A DNA stretch of 64,000 bases from assembly GCA_036674765.1 (NCBI GenBank), contig JARVKI010000003.1:372001-436000 (forward strand). The letters are read 5' to 3'. Positions 49,792-59,650 of this stretch are shown here, one piece after another; the first letter of the stretch is position 1, and every line of letters starts with the position of its first letter. Below the pieces are notes generated by a model. That model was given only the letters and a program-made list of their open reading frames with translations. It searched no databases and had not been told where the DNA came from. The position numbers and the translations under genes were made by a program. This DNA comes from Seiridium cupressi (Eukaryota; Ascomycota; Sordariomycetes; Amphisphaeriales; Sporocadaceae).

Positions 49792-50184
49792 TTTCGTGAC
49801 GGAGGTAGAGAACAACACATACCTGCAAGACTGGATGAAGACGGAACGATTGGACGAGAAATGTTATACATATGCATATGGAATCGGGCGTTTGAGCGAT
49901 GCTTTATTTGGAATTGAATGCGCTTAATCGGGCATTTGGGACATACACTGGTGCTGCATTAGACTGGGCATCCGCATTTAGGTTTAGAAATGGAAAACGG
50001 GGGACTGGGTGCAAATAATTGACTGGGAGGAACAAGCGTGTTATGGTCTCGAAAAAGGATATACCCAGAGTATCGACTCAGTAGTTAGAATTCGAACAAA
50101 GATTGATCTTTCAAACTAGAACGTCTATTATCACGTGATGTGTTGATGAGGTGTATATAACCCACAACTCCGTTCTGTGCCAGA
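49792..50184. other. Intergenic between convergent genes
   Basis: About 390 bp of 3' flanks of the Crh gene and the small 85-residue protein gene. It contains a TATCACGTGATG palindromic box near 50129. No coding feature. Confidence 0.4.
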
Positions 50185-50563
50185 TCAACTCATTAGGCTG
50201 TGTGGTTTTGGGTACCAGGAAGGTATGACATGATGCTCGCCACCGGGTGGATGGCGAACGCCCAACTATGTGCTATGGGAGTTCCTCAGCTTTACATTAG
50301 GCTCAGGCACTCAATTCATTATAACATCAACCTTACCCAAATCGCACAAATGCCTGGTCGTTAACAACGCTCACGGCGCTACTCACTTCGGGCTCGCCGA
50401 ATCGAATGCGGAATCCGAAAACATCGCGCGGCCCAGTGTGCGCAGCAGTTCCAGCATCTTCCGGCACGGGCGAGGCCTCGAGGTCATCGACAGGCTCGCT
50501 CCCTTTGAGAGATGCCAGTGCTGGAATCGGCCTGCTGGGCGGCGAGTCGAGGTTGGTGCCCAT
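50185..50563 (-). CDS. Small 85-residue protein, two exons, unknown function
   Basis: Exon 1 (50563-50387) and exon 2 (50265-50185) join in phase 0 across a 121-nt intron (GTGAGT donor, CATAG acceptor). The start is in good context (ACACAATGG) after a pyrimidine-rich leader. The protein begins MGTNLDSPPSRPIPALASLK, has a Pro/Glu-rich middle, then GPRDVFGFRIRFGEPE, with exon 2 adding LGVRHPPGGEHHVIPSWYPK. No signal peptide or transmembrane segment is visible. I do not recognise the family. The clean phase, the proper start context and the composed motif across the junction suggest a real gene rather than a chance frame. Confidence 0.5.
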
Positions 50564-51790
50564 TGTGTAATGAGGTGTTTCGGAAGGATTGAAAGTCGAG
50601 AACGAAAGTGTGGACTGTGAGAGAAATGTGGACAGGACGATGGGAAATAGTAATGGCTGGAACAAGATTAGAAAACAGAAAATTGTCGGAGGAAAGCTTG
50701 GTGACGAATGCGGATTAATCTCCTGGCTTCCTTGCTGCCAGCAATGGTTGCCGCTGCGGGCGACGTGGAATTTCTGGTGAAGCTTTTGTTTAGCTGGTCG
50801 TTTAACCTGTTCTTGATGGCTTTAAATTCCTCAACAATCATTACAAAAACAGAAACTATACTGTACTGGTGCTTCTCACTAACGAGCTCGATGATGGACG
50901 AGCGCTTATCGCCGATATGGACATGACGATCGTATTTCTATCTATTGAGATATCGTGAATAATGCCTCGGTGAGTATGTGCTGGGACATTTTTTCTCATC
51001 TTCAAATGAGGGAGATATCCCCGTCGAGTAGCACAAGACCTCTAGCTCTTATAGGGGTCATAATCTTTTTTTCGTTTTTGTGAGAGCTGTGTATGCATGG
51101 TGGATTTGTAGAGAGATGTGAATATAGCGCTCTAAAGGTGTAAAAAGAAACGGGGTGGAAAATCCTGGGGATTATTGATGCTTTACCAACTGTATATATA
51201 TGACTGTTGTACCTTGATGCTTGCCATGTAACAATGTTCTTGAGGCTCACAAACATCTCCGAAGTCCGTGGTTAGTGGGCATAATCATTGAAGCCAAGTC
51301 AGACAAATACTCCCATATATTCATTAACGTGGCTGGGCATGCACTGGGCGGAATAGAGAGGCAAGCTACCGCTCCATAAAACAGCTTGTGTTACATCTTC
51401 TTCCCATTAGCTTGTTGGCGGTGCGCGTGTCATTGCATCAGGTTTGCAATGATGGAACCTTTTGCCTCTGTCACTATCCGGTGTCATACGAAGGCACGAA
51501 GGTTATACTTGTCACGTATAAGTGTGCTGTTGTCTGATTGGCCAACTCCATAAAATTGGCTTCTCGTTAGAAATCAGGCGAACGCGGGGCGGTTATCAGC
51601 GGGCTCCTCTCAGCGGCCCCGCCGTTATCGCAAGGGCGCGGATCACTAGCAGTCATTTACACGGCGAGACTGGAATGTTTCGATGTCACATATCAGTAAC
51701 TTCGATGCCTTTAATTTGCATTGTGCTGCAAGCCTGAAGTGAGCTTATGATTGAGACATTTGCCTGGATTTATCAAGGGTATTATATCCA
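50564..51790. other. Intergenic, upstream of two divergent genes
   Basis: About 1.2 kb between the 85-residue protein gene and the aminotransferase gene. AT-rich in 50.8-51.2 kb. No coding feature supported. Confidence 0.4.
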
Positions 51791-53705
51791 ATGAAAGGCT
51801 TACTTCGTTCAACGGCCTTGACCAGCTCACAGGTCACACGCTCTCTGAGCGTCGTCCGAATCGTGACCCCCAGGAAGAGGACGATCTCAACGACATCACG
51901 ACGATGGCGGCCTACGAACGTTGGAGGCATTGGCCTTGCAGCCAAGGATGCCTCAGTGGGAGAACAAGCTCCCGAACCTCTCACAATTGAAGGCATCAAA
52001 TCTAGACGACTGAAAGCAGGAAAGCTCGTTGCCGGCACAGCAGCGAATTCGGATAGTGATATGTTCAAATCACCAGTGAGTACTCAGGCCCGGTTATATA
52101 CTTGAGAAGCTAAATACTAACCCACTTCTCAGCATGCGTTTAAGAACCCTAAGGCTCGGAGATGGGATCGTGAGTAATCGTACCGCCACATCACACGCAT
52201 TGCTCTGTTCTAACATGCCCGAAGACTTGCTCAGCGCAGAGTCCCTAGCTCGCAAACCGTGTGTATTGAAAGAAGCGGCCAAGCACCTAAAGAAGCCCGG
52301 CCTCGTGTCCCTGGGTGGAGGGTTGCCCTCTGCGGATCACTTCCCGTTCGACTCCATGAGCTTGCGCATTCCTTGCCCGCCCCACTTCTCAGAGACGGCC
52401 ACGCATGCTTCGGGGAGGGATGTCACGATTGGGAAGCGAGACGTCGCGGAGAAAGATGGCGTGTTCGATTTGAGCATTGGTCTCAACTATGGCCAGTCTA
52501 TCGGCTCGGCTCAAATGCTTCGTTGGGTCACCGAGCATACGGAACTATGTCACAGACCTCCTTACGCAGACTGGCGCAGCGCCCTGACGATCGGCAGTAC
52601 CGGAAGTCTGGAGTGTGCCTATAGGATGTTCTGTGACCAAAATCGGGGAGACAGCGTGCTGACTGAAGAATTCAGTTTCAGCACAGCATTGGAAACCGCC
52701 GAACCTCTAGGCATCAGAGTATTTGGCGTGAAAATGGACGAGCAAGGGCTTCTCCCGGAAAGCATGGACGATATCTTGTCAAATTGGAATGTCAGTGAGC
52801 GCGGTGCCAGGAAACCGACTGTGCTTTATACAGTACCTTCAGGACAGAATCCAACCGGGGCGACTCAAGGGGTGCAAAGACGGAAGGATGTCTATGCGGT
52901 CTGTCAAAAACACGACATGATCATCATAGAAGATGAGCCGTATTACTTTCTTCAGATGCAAAAGTACACTGGTGCAGACACGCCTGATGTTCCTCCGCCA
53001 GCTAACGTTGAGGAATTCCTGAGCGGCCTTATCCCAAGCCTTTTGAGCATCGATGTAGACGGTCGGGTCATGCGACATGATTCATTCAGCAAAGTGGTTG
53101 TTCCAGGATCTCGCATGGGCTGGATCACGGCTAGCGAGCAGATCATCGAGAGATATATCAGGCACGCCGAAAGCTGTAGTCAGGGTCCCAGCGGCTTCTC
53201 ACAGCTCGCTATGTACAAGCTGATAGACGAAGAGTGGGGTCACGAGGGTTACCTACAGTGGCTGATGCACTTGAGATTGGAGTATACGAAACGAAGAAAT
53301 ATCATCCTAGGAGCATGTGAGAAATATCTGCCGCGGGATGTGGTCAGCTGGGTAGCCCCAGCGGCAGGCATGTTCGTACGTATACACATTTGTCATTTCA
53401 GAACGTTGCACCTGAGAATTTAGACTAACACTCAGCAGCTCTGGCTGAAGGTTGATCATACGAAACACCCAGATGTAAGCAGAAAGAGTTTGATCGAGAT
53501 CGAGGAGGAGATATTCGACTCATGTATTGAAAAAGGCGTGTTGGCCTGCCGGGGCTCGTGGTTCCTCGCAGAACACGACAAGCCGCTGACATCACTCTTT
53601 TTCCGCACGACATTTGCTTCGGCATCTGAGGAGCAGATGGAAGTAGCGATAGAGCGCTTTGGTACGGCTGTGAAAAACAGCTTTCAAATAAGCGCGGGAC
53701 AGTAA
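51791..53705 (+). CDS. Fold-type I PLP aminotransferase, aromatic/aminoadipate (Aro8-like)
   Basis: Transfers amino groups between an amino acid (aromatic, kynurenine or 2-aminoadipate are likely for the family) and a 2-oxo acid. Exons 51791-52075, 52133-52169, 52225-53375 and 53439-53705 join in phase to 579 residues. The first ~40 residues (MKGLLRSTALTSSQVTRSLS, RKRTISTTSRRWRP) are basic and acid-free, a likely mitochondrial presequence. The catalytic body starts at ARRWDHLLSAESLARKP, then KPGLVSLGGGLPSADHFPF, the PLP-site VPSGQNPTGAT, IIIEDEPYYFLQ, and DSFSKVVVPGSRMGW with the Schiff-base lysine. Exon 4 can start at 53436 or 53439 (CAGCAG), adding or omitting one Gln. Key residues are present, so the enzyme looks intact, unlike its downstream neighbours. 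Confidence 0.9.
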
Positions 53706-54519
53706 GAAAAGCTGGGCAAGTGTGAACGTACTGTGGGACAGGTTTAACCTTTGGGACGAAGTACCCATTTTAGCTATCCCGTAATCTTGCCATTAGGTTT
53801 AACGCCAAGGTTCCGTTGGAGTCTAGCTAGACTGAATTGGAATAGATTTAAAAAGCGTCCAGATATATTATCCATGCGGAGAAGTGGTTGCTTAATAACC
53901 TATGCAGAGCTCCCATCATTGCTGATTAAGAGGGGTGAAACTTGATAGACGGAGTAAAACTGAATGGATCATCGCTTATGCCATGCCAAGTATGACCCGA
54001 GATATGTGGCGGTACGAGTGATTCGGTGATAAAAATAAAACAAAGAAGTGGGTGGATGTGAATATCAATTGTCTTACCGTTTTCCACTAGTAGAAAGAGT
54101 GTCTGTGAAGCGCGACTAGATGCTGACTGTAGCCTCGGTTGTGGATCATTAATCCTCGCTCGCAAGGTCCAATCGGTACAAGGCCCACGGAATTCTCAAA
54201 GAGGCGACTGTTTCGTGGCATAGACACTGTTTTCTAATCAGCAGACGTTTCCTGCCGATTGGCCGTTGTCAAAGCAGATATCGACATAAGTGACCCCGGG
54301 TGGTTATTTGCGAGTGCATGCAGATTCTTGACAAAGCAATGCATTAGACAGAACAATATTGTTCGATATCTTTGCAACGTCTTGAATTTAAGTATTTATA
54401 TAGGAGTGGCCTTCTAGGAAGGATGGTGCGATTTCTCGAAAATTATATTGCATCACTCGGCAGCACACAGAAACGTCTATACATTTTGACAGGTAGCCCC
54501 GTCGTATTGAAGCTCAAAG
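53706..54519. other. Intergenic between aminotransferase and NmrA-like genes
   Basis: About 810 bp between co-directional genes, AT-rich. No coding feature beyond unsupported short frames. It should contain the NmrA-like promoter. Confidence 0.4.
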
Positions 54520-55727
54520 ATGGCAACATCACGAAAGACAGTTACTATCATTGGCGGTGCGTCGCCAGACAAGCTACCAAAAATATTTTTCGTTCATCCG
54601 ATACTGACGTTTCTGTAGGCACTGGGGCGCAGGGACTCGCAGTAACCAAGGCGCTATCTGCCACCGATAAATACAATCTTTTAGTCCTGACAAGGAACAC
54701 GACATCAGACCATGCCGTCGAGCTCGCCAAGATCCCCTACGTCGAGCTTGTCCTCAGCAATCGAGAACATGGCTACGACCTCGCTGCTTTCTCCGATGCC
54801 GCCAAGCGGTCCCATGCTGTGTTCATCAACACAGATGGTTTTGCCCTTGGTGAAATCGCTGAAACATTTTGGGGGATTCGGCTATTTGAGATAAGTGTCA
54901 GGGCCGGTGTCAAGCACTTAATGTTCAGCGGCCTCGACTACAATGGCAAAGAGACCAATTATGCCGATGAATTCTACGTTGGCCACTATGAGGGTAAAGC
55001 CCGGGTGCAAGGTGAGCCAGCGACTAGCCATTGATGTTCAAGTACACGAATAACTCACACTACTCAGAGTGGATACATGCGCAAGGCCCAGACTGCCCAA
55101 TGGATTGGACGATCATCCGATCGGGGCCGTATGCTGATATGCTGAGTGAGTTATTCCAGCCCCGCATAACGCCAGAAAGCAAAGCGGTGTTTGCACTTCC
55201 ACTCGGCGCAGATGGGCAGATGCCTTTCGTCAGTCTCTCGGACTTTGAGCAATACGTCGATTGGGCGCTTTCGAATCCCGTCGAGTCCAAGGGCTTGGAC
55301 TTTGGAATCGCCATCGAGCACGCCGGCCTCAAGGAACTCGCCGCCGCTTATACAGGAGCGACCGGGAAGCCAGCCACTTATGAGGCCATCGACATTGACG
55401 ACTGGCACAAAGTGGCCTGGGAGAATCTGCCGGATGGACCCCGACACAAGGGTCGGCTTTCAATCGGTGAAGGACCAAGGGGCCCTGAACATGACATATA
55501 GGCAAAACTTCACAAATTGGTTCAACCTGTACAAGGGGAGTGCCGGCAACAAGGGTCTTATCAAGCGAGACTACGCCTTGCTTGATAGAATCCTTCCGGA
55601 GAGACACAGGAGCATGGAGGACTGGATGAAGCGGACGGGTTACACTGGCGAACTGAAGAGTGTGCTGAAAAAGCAATATATATGTCAAGGACTCAGGGAC
55701 GGGGATATGATGTGTCGTCCACTGTAG
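54520..55727 (+). CDS. NmrA-like NAD(P)-binding protein with frameshifted C-terminus
   Basis: Atypical short-chain-dehydrogenase fold, related to the nitrogen regulator NmrA and HSCARG; such proteins sense NAD(P) or reduce small molecules. Exons 54520-54556, 54619-55011 and 55068 onward join in phase. The start MATSRKTVTIIGGTGAQG has the glycine-rich dinucleotide motif, then LVLTRNTTSDHA, VFINTDGFALGE, VKHLMFSGLDYNGKE and MDWTIIRSGPYADML. In the reading frame, translation stops at 55501 after LPDGPRHK plus unrelated residues. The conserved family tail (SVKDQGALNMTYRQNFTNW, YALLDRILPERHRSMEDWM) is present intact but in another frame, open to 55727. A one-base indel near 55444-55455 separates them; no intron fits. 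It is thus a recent pseudogene, a truncated allele or an assembly error. Confidence 0.72.
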
Positions 55728-55853
55728 AATGCTCTTATTGGCACAGACTTGTTGTGTGCGGGGTCTTGTCTCCTACGACTTATACTTGATGGTAAATCAT
55801 TGAATTTGTTCCCCTAATTCCTGGATACGCCCGTTATATTTCAAGAAACGCCA

Positions 55854-56611
55854 TTGAAACTTAAAGCCTGGCCATTTATTGAGCTCCCGGACTCAAGCTT
55901 GCTGTATATTGGAACGTCCTGCTCAATTACTGCTCTCCATGTCGCCACTTATTGTATCCCAGTATATTTCCAGTTTGTTGCCGGCGGCACACCCCTAATG
56001 GCAGCCGTGCGCCTACTCCCTTTCGTCTTGATAATGATTTCCGTAAATCTGGCTTCCGGATGGGCCCTGTCCAAAATCAGAGTCTATATGCCCCTCTATT
56101 TGGTATCGGGCTTGTTCATCACACTCGGCGGCGCATAACTGTCCGCTTACCTTGAGTCATCGACACCAGCAGCAAACATTTACGGCTTCACCGTCCTCAC
56201 GGCACTCACAACGGGCTTGACGTCGCAACTTGGCTACGCGGTTGCATCACTCAGGGTGCAACCCAACGATACGGTGAATTCCATCAACCTGCAGAATATC
56301 AGCCAAGTCGATTCTACGGTCATATGTCTAGTCATTGAGGGCCAGGTTGTCCAGTCTGTCGCTGTCAGCAACTTGACTCCGTCTTGGCCGAACATGGATT
56401 CAGTCGAGAGGAGATCCAAAACGCCATATCAGGCGCGCAGAACGTGTTGCTTGAGCATCCCAGTGACGATATGAGGATCGCGGCTATTGTTTCTATCACG
56501 GCTGCGATGCAAAGGACATTTATTCTTGTTATCGTTGCGGGAGGCTTGGAGGTCGTTACTGCTGTGGCGATGAGGAGGGGGAGATTGGTTGGAGAGATCA
56601 TCACGGCATAA
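55854..56611 (+). pseudogene. 3' remnant of a DHA2-type MFS drug exporter
   Basis: Only the last helices of a 14-helix MFS exporter are present, equivalent to about the C-terminal 240 residues. Recognisable parts: VATYCIPVYFQFVAGGTPLMAAVRLLPF, then LVSGLFITLGGA followed by an in-frame TAA at 56136-56138; the frame resumes with AANIYGFTVLTALTTGL and ISQVDSTVICLVIEGQ. Near 56380 a frameshift moves the reading to AEHGFSREEIQNAISGAQNV and the terminal IVAGGLEVVTAVAMRRGRL, which ends at a stop at 56611 (each quoted in part). No N-terminal half exists upstream, where the NmrA-like gene lies 126 bp away. Stop, frameshift and truncation together make it a pseudogene; substrate unknown. Confidence 0.82.
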
Positions 56612-57103
56612 GTGCGCGGGAACAAATTCCACAAGCTGGAAAAGGAGGGGGGTTTAAAGGAAATGGAGAAAAGTCAAATCACAGAAATTGGCACTCATGG
56701 CATTATCTGGCCGGGGCCTGGTTCGTTGGGTGGCGGTGTGGCACACATACAGAGCTATGATCTTGAGTAGATCTCGTATAGATAAATTCATGCAACCAAC
56801 TCGACCAAAATACGTGTATAGTCGGTACATTAACTAGTATTACTTCAATGTGGAGTCAGTCCACTCACCCTTACGACGTAAGGGGCAACTACAACGCTGC
56901 TAGTTAGCAGAGCCGTGTGACTAACTAATCTGTGGGAACGACTCACTTAAAAGCACATTAGATTTCTGAAACTATGATTACTCTTAGGTAAGCACGATAA
57001 AATAGCTGCTAAATATTTTTATTAAAAAATAAATAAATAAATAAAAACCCAAGACACACTCATGCATTGTCTATCAGTGACCGTCAAGGAGACCAAAAAT
57101 ATG
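56612..57103. other. Intergenic with AAAT microsatellite
   Basis: About 490 bp between the exporter remnant and a tRNA gene. It contains a short run of AAAT units near 57027-57046. No coding feature. Confidence 0.45.
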
Positions 57104-57201
57104 GGCCCAAACCCGGAGTCGAACCGGGGACCTCCTGCATATTCACCTAGGATGAATGGGATTTCCCCGAAGCAGGAATCATTCCTCTAGACCATTTGGG
57201 C
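57104..57201 (-). tRNA. tRNA-Pro (anticodon CGG) with 26-nt intron
   Basis: On the minus strand the sequence folds as a tRNA: 7-bp acceptor stem GCCCAAA/TTTGGGC with discriminator C; D-arm GTCTAGAGGAATGAT; anticodon stem CCTGC/GCAGG; loop TTCGGG plus T; T-arm CCCGG-TTCGACT-CCGGG. The anticodon CGG reads proline codon CCG. A 26-nt intron (57165-57140) follows position 37, the standard site for nuclear tRNA introns. The D-arm resembles eukaryotic tRNA-Pro. No CCA is encoded, as expected. Confidence 0.93.
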
Positions 57202-57913
57202 AATTGTTATCCAAACATCTCTAACACGAGCATATTAAATCGAGCTTGCTCAGAGGTTGAGATAGGATAGTGACGGGTCTCGGCCAGTGAGTCACCGGGG
57301 AAGGAGCAATCCCATCATCGGAGCCGTTTTCTCAAGAAGAGTGTAAGGTCATGTGTCACTACCACATAATGCTCGTTGAGCAGTGCAGACTCTCAAAAAT
57401 AGAGCAGCATTGTGAGGTCTCTCACAGCGTCACCCACCCAACTGATGGACACCAGCCGGCACCGGAATTGATTTACCTAATGCCAGATTCCATAGAAGTT
57501 GCATGCTGGTCCGAAAGTTGAAGTGAAACCCACTCATTGACTCAGGTCTTAAGAAAAATACCGACCAGCCCAGTCGATACCGAACATAACAGAAACCAAT
57601 AGGTTGCGCTAAATCCTCATGTTTTGGATCATGTGTGTGGAAGAGGGTTTCTATCAAATTCATCACCTATATTATCTTGCTCCATTATCCACAAGGTAGT
57701 GAGAGGAGGTAGGGAGCATGAAGTAAGACAGATATACTCAGTTATGTGATCCCCATTGAGGGCATATGGTTTCGGCGACGAAGCCACAAGCTAAATAACG
57801 AACCCATCTCCATGTCGTTGTGATATTGTTGCCTACCGGTACTTATTAGTATATCGAATGTATGCTGCGGTCGACTGCTGATGGAAGAGAGTTCAACTGT
57901 CTTTGACTCTAGC

Positions 57914-58369
57914 TTATAACCTAGGTGCTTTTCTAATCGGTGTCTTTGTCCTATTCCCAAACAGCCACTGTAACCACCGTAGCAGTCCTCCCTTTCTACG
58001 CTTGTGTCTCCTATTCTTCTTCCGATGCCTATGCTGCCTGAGCTGCTCAATTCTACGGCTACTCTCGGCCCTACATGCTGCGCAGCTATGTCCACTTGCT
58101 ACTACAACGCCATCTAAGTCCAACCCACTAGCGCCTATAGGTACTGGGGGTGTGCAATTCGTGCTCTCGAGTTTGAGGCCAGCGGGTGGTCGCTGGTAGT
58201 CTCTTGATGGGAGTCTCAGAATATCTCTCCATGGCGTGCGCGATGTCTCATCAACGTGTACACGGCGCGCCATGACATTGAATTCTCGGCCAGTCCGTAT
58301 GTGAACGAATGTCGGCTGTTGGTACCGGCCACACCAAGAGCAATGGATATTTACGTATTTTGCCCTCAT
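57914..58369 (-). CDS. Doubtful 151-residue basic protein
   Basis: Uninterrupted frame from an ATG, beginning MRAKYVNIHCSWCGRYQQPT. It has two CxxC pairs (CSWC, CAAC) and a very basic stretch (RQHRHRKKNRRHKRRKGG) that could be a nuclear localisation signal, then LLRWLQWLFGNRTKTPIRK. No known domain. It overlaps another frame (58251-58499) that could instead be part of a spliced gene. Either a small lineage-specific protein or chance. Confidence 0.22.
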   Translation of the reverse strand: MRAKYVNIHCSWCGRYQQPTFVHIRTGREFNVMARRVHVDETSRTPWRDILRLPSRDYQRPPAGLKLESTNCTPPVPIGASGLDLDGVVVASGHSCAACRAESSRRIEQLRQHRHRKKNRRHKRRKGGLLRWLQWLFGNRTKTPIRKAPRL

Positions 58370-58691
58370 GTTCTTTGCGGAAATACTCCAAATTTCCGTT
58401 AGGCTCTCGATGTTGCGTTATGGCCCGCTCAGCATAGATACGGCATCTATTCATATTATATAGAACTAGCCTTGTCTTTGAGAATTGGCGTAGCAACAAT
58501 CAATGTCTTTGTTCTTACTATTCTTTGTACCAGATATATTATCACGTGGTCATTGTTCTTGTAGTGGAGTAAACAAGTCATAGAGAATTCATCGAAGTAA
58601 ACATGGAGTAGCGCTAAAACGACGAATTGGTATTGTCAAGGGTTTCATTTAGACAAAGGATTAGGTTCATATTTAACAAGAACAGGCTAGA

Positions 58692-58724
58692 GAACAGTTG
58701 CAGCACTTCGTGCTACAACTGTTC
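58692..58724. repeat. Inverted repeat able to form a 14-bp hairpin
   Basis: GAACAGTTG and CAACTGTTC pair over 9 bp, then after one mismatch AGCAC and GTGCT pair over 5 bp around a TTC loop. It stands alone in an intergenic AT-rich stretch; function unknown. Confidence 0.8.
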
Positions 58725-59650
58725 TTTATCCCTTATCCCACCATACACCACGTGACAGTTATGATGTTTTTTTTCTTTCTCTTTTTGGATTGATGTTAAT
58801 CATTGAAAGGCTCTCAACGATCTGACCGTTCATTGTGTTGTCGCTCTCCCTTGGTCTTCAAACGCGCGAGTTCCATGATAGGTGTTTAGGGAGGATGGTC
58901 GACACTCACCTGGCTAAGGAACCGCTTCAATGGAGATGAATGGCGTGACTTGAACTAAGGAACCATGGCTTCAAAACATAGAGATGACAGACACCTTATT
59001 CTTCTTTCTCCACAAAGACCCCAAACCTGTGTTAAACTCTGTTTGCTGACATCACTTTGCAACCCCTACTAGATCTCGTAGGATTGACGTTGTCTATGCG
59101 ACTACGACGTACCGGGTGGAGAAAAATGAACCACTTGCAGGATTGGAGCCGATAGAAAGACCACATTCTCCCGTGATCCCGGTATGGTTCACTTCAATAG
59201 ACATACACGCCTTAGTGAACTAGAGAACCGGCAAAGCTTGGACATTGCGGAGGATTTCTGATAACATCCAGTGGGCCTGCGAAGGAGTGCTGGTGGTGTC
59301 TCCCTGAAGAAGTTGCCACGATTGTAAGTCAAGTTGAAGTGACATGGTTTTAAGGTACTGGGAAGAGGAAGAAAAATTCCAACACCAGCACGCGGCAGCA
59401 AAGCAGCGACATTAACACATAATTCAGATTATAGCAATAATCTGCACAAGAAACCAAAGGAGAATTCAGTTAGATAAAACGGGGCGAAAGATCGTATGAA
59501 TTGCCCCGTATATGCTCAATTAGTTAAAAGAAACTCTATGAAATTTACGATTAGGCTTTTTACAGGTGTGTAGTATACAATCGGCCCCCTTATGCAAGTT
59601 GAATCAAAAACCCCCTTATTCACACCCGAAAGAATGTTGCCGTCTCTTGA

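Larger units (their letters stand above)
57202..59650. other. AT-rich gene-poor region
   Basis: About 2.45 kb between the tRNA and the glycine-rich protein gene. A 151-codon frame at 57914-58369 is described separately. A perfect-looking hairpin lies at 58692-58724. A further minus-strand frame at 57430-57666 was not joined to anything. No intact gene is supported with confidence. Confidence 0.4.
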
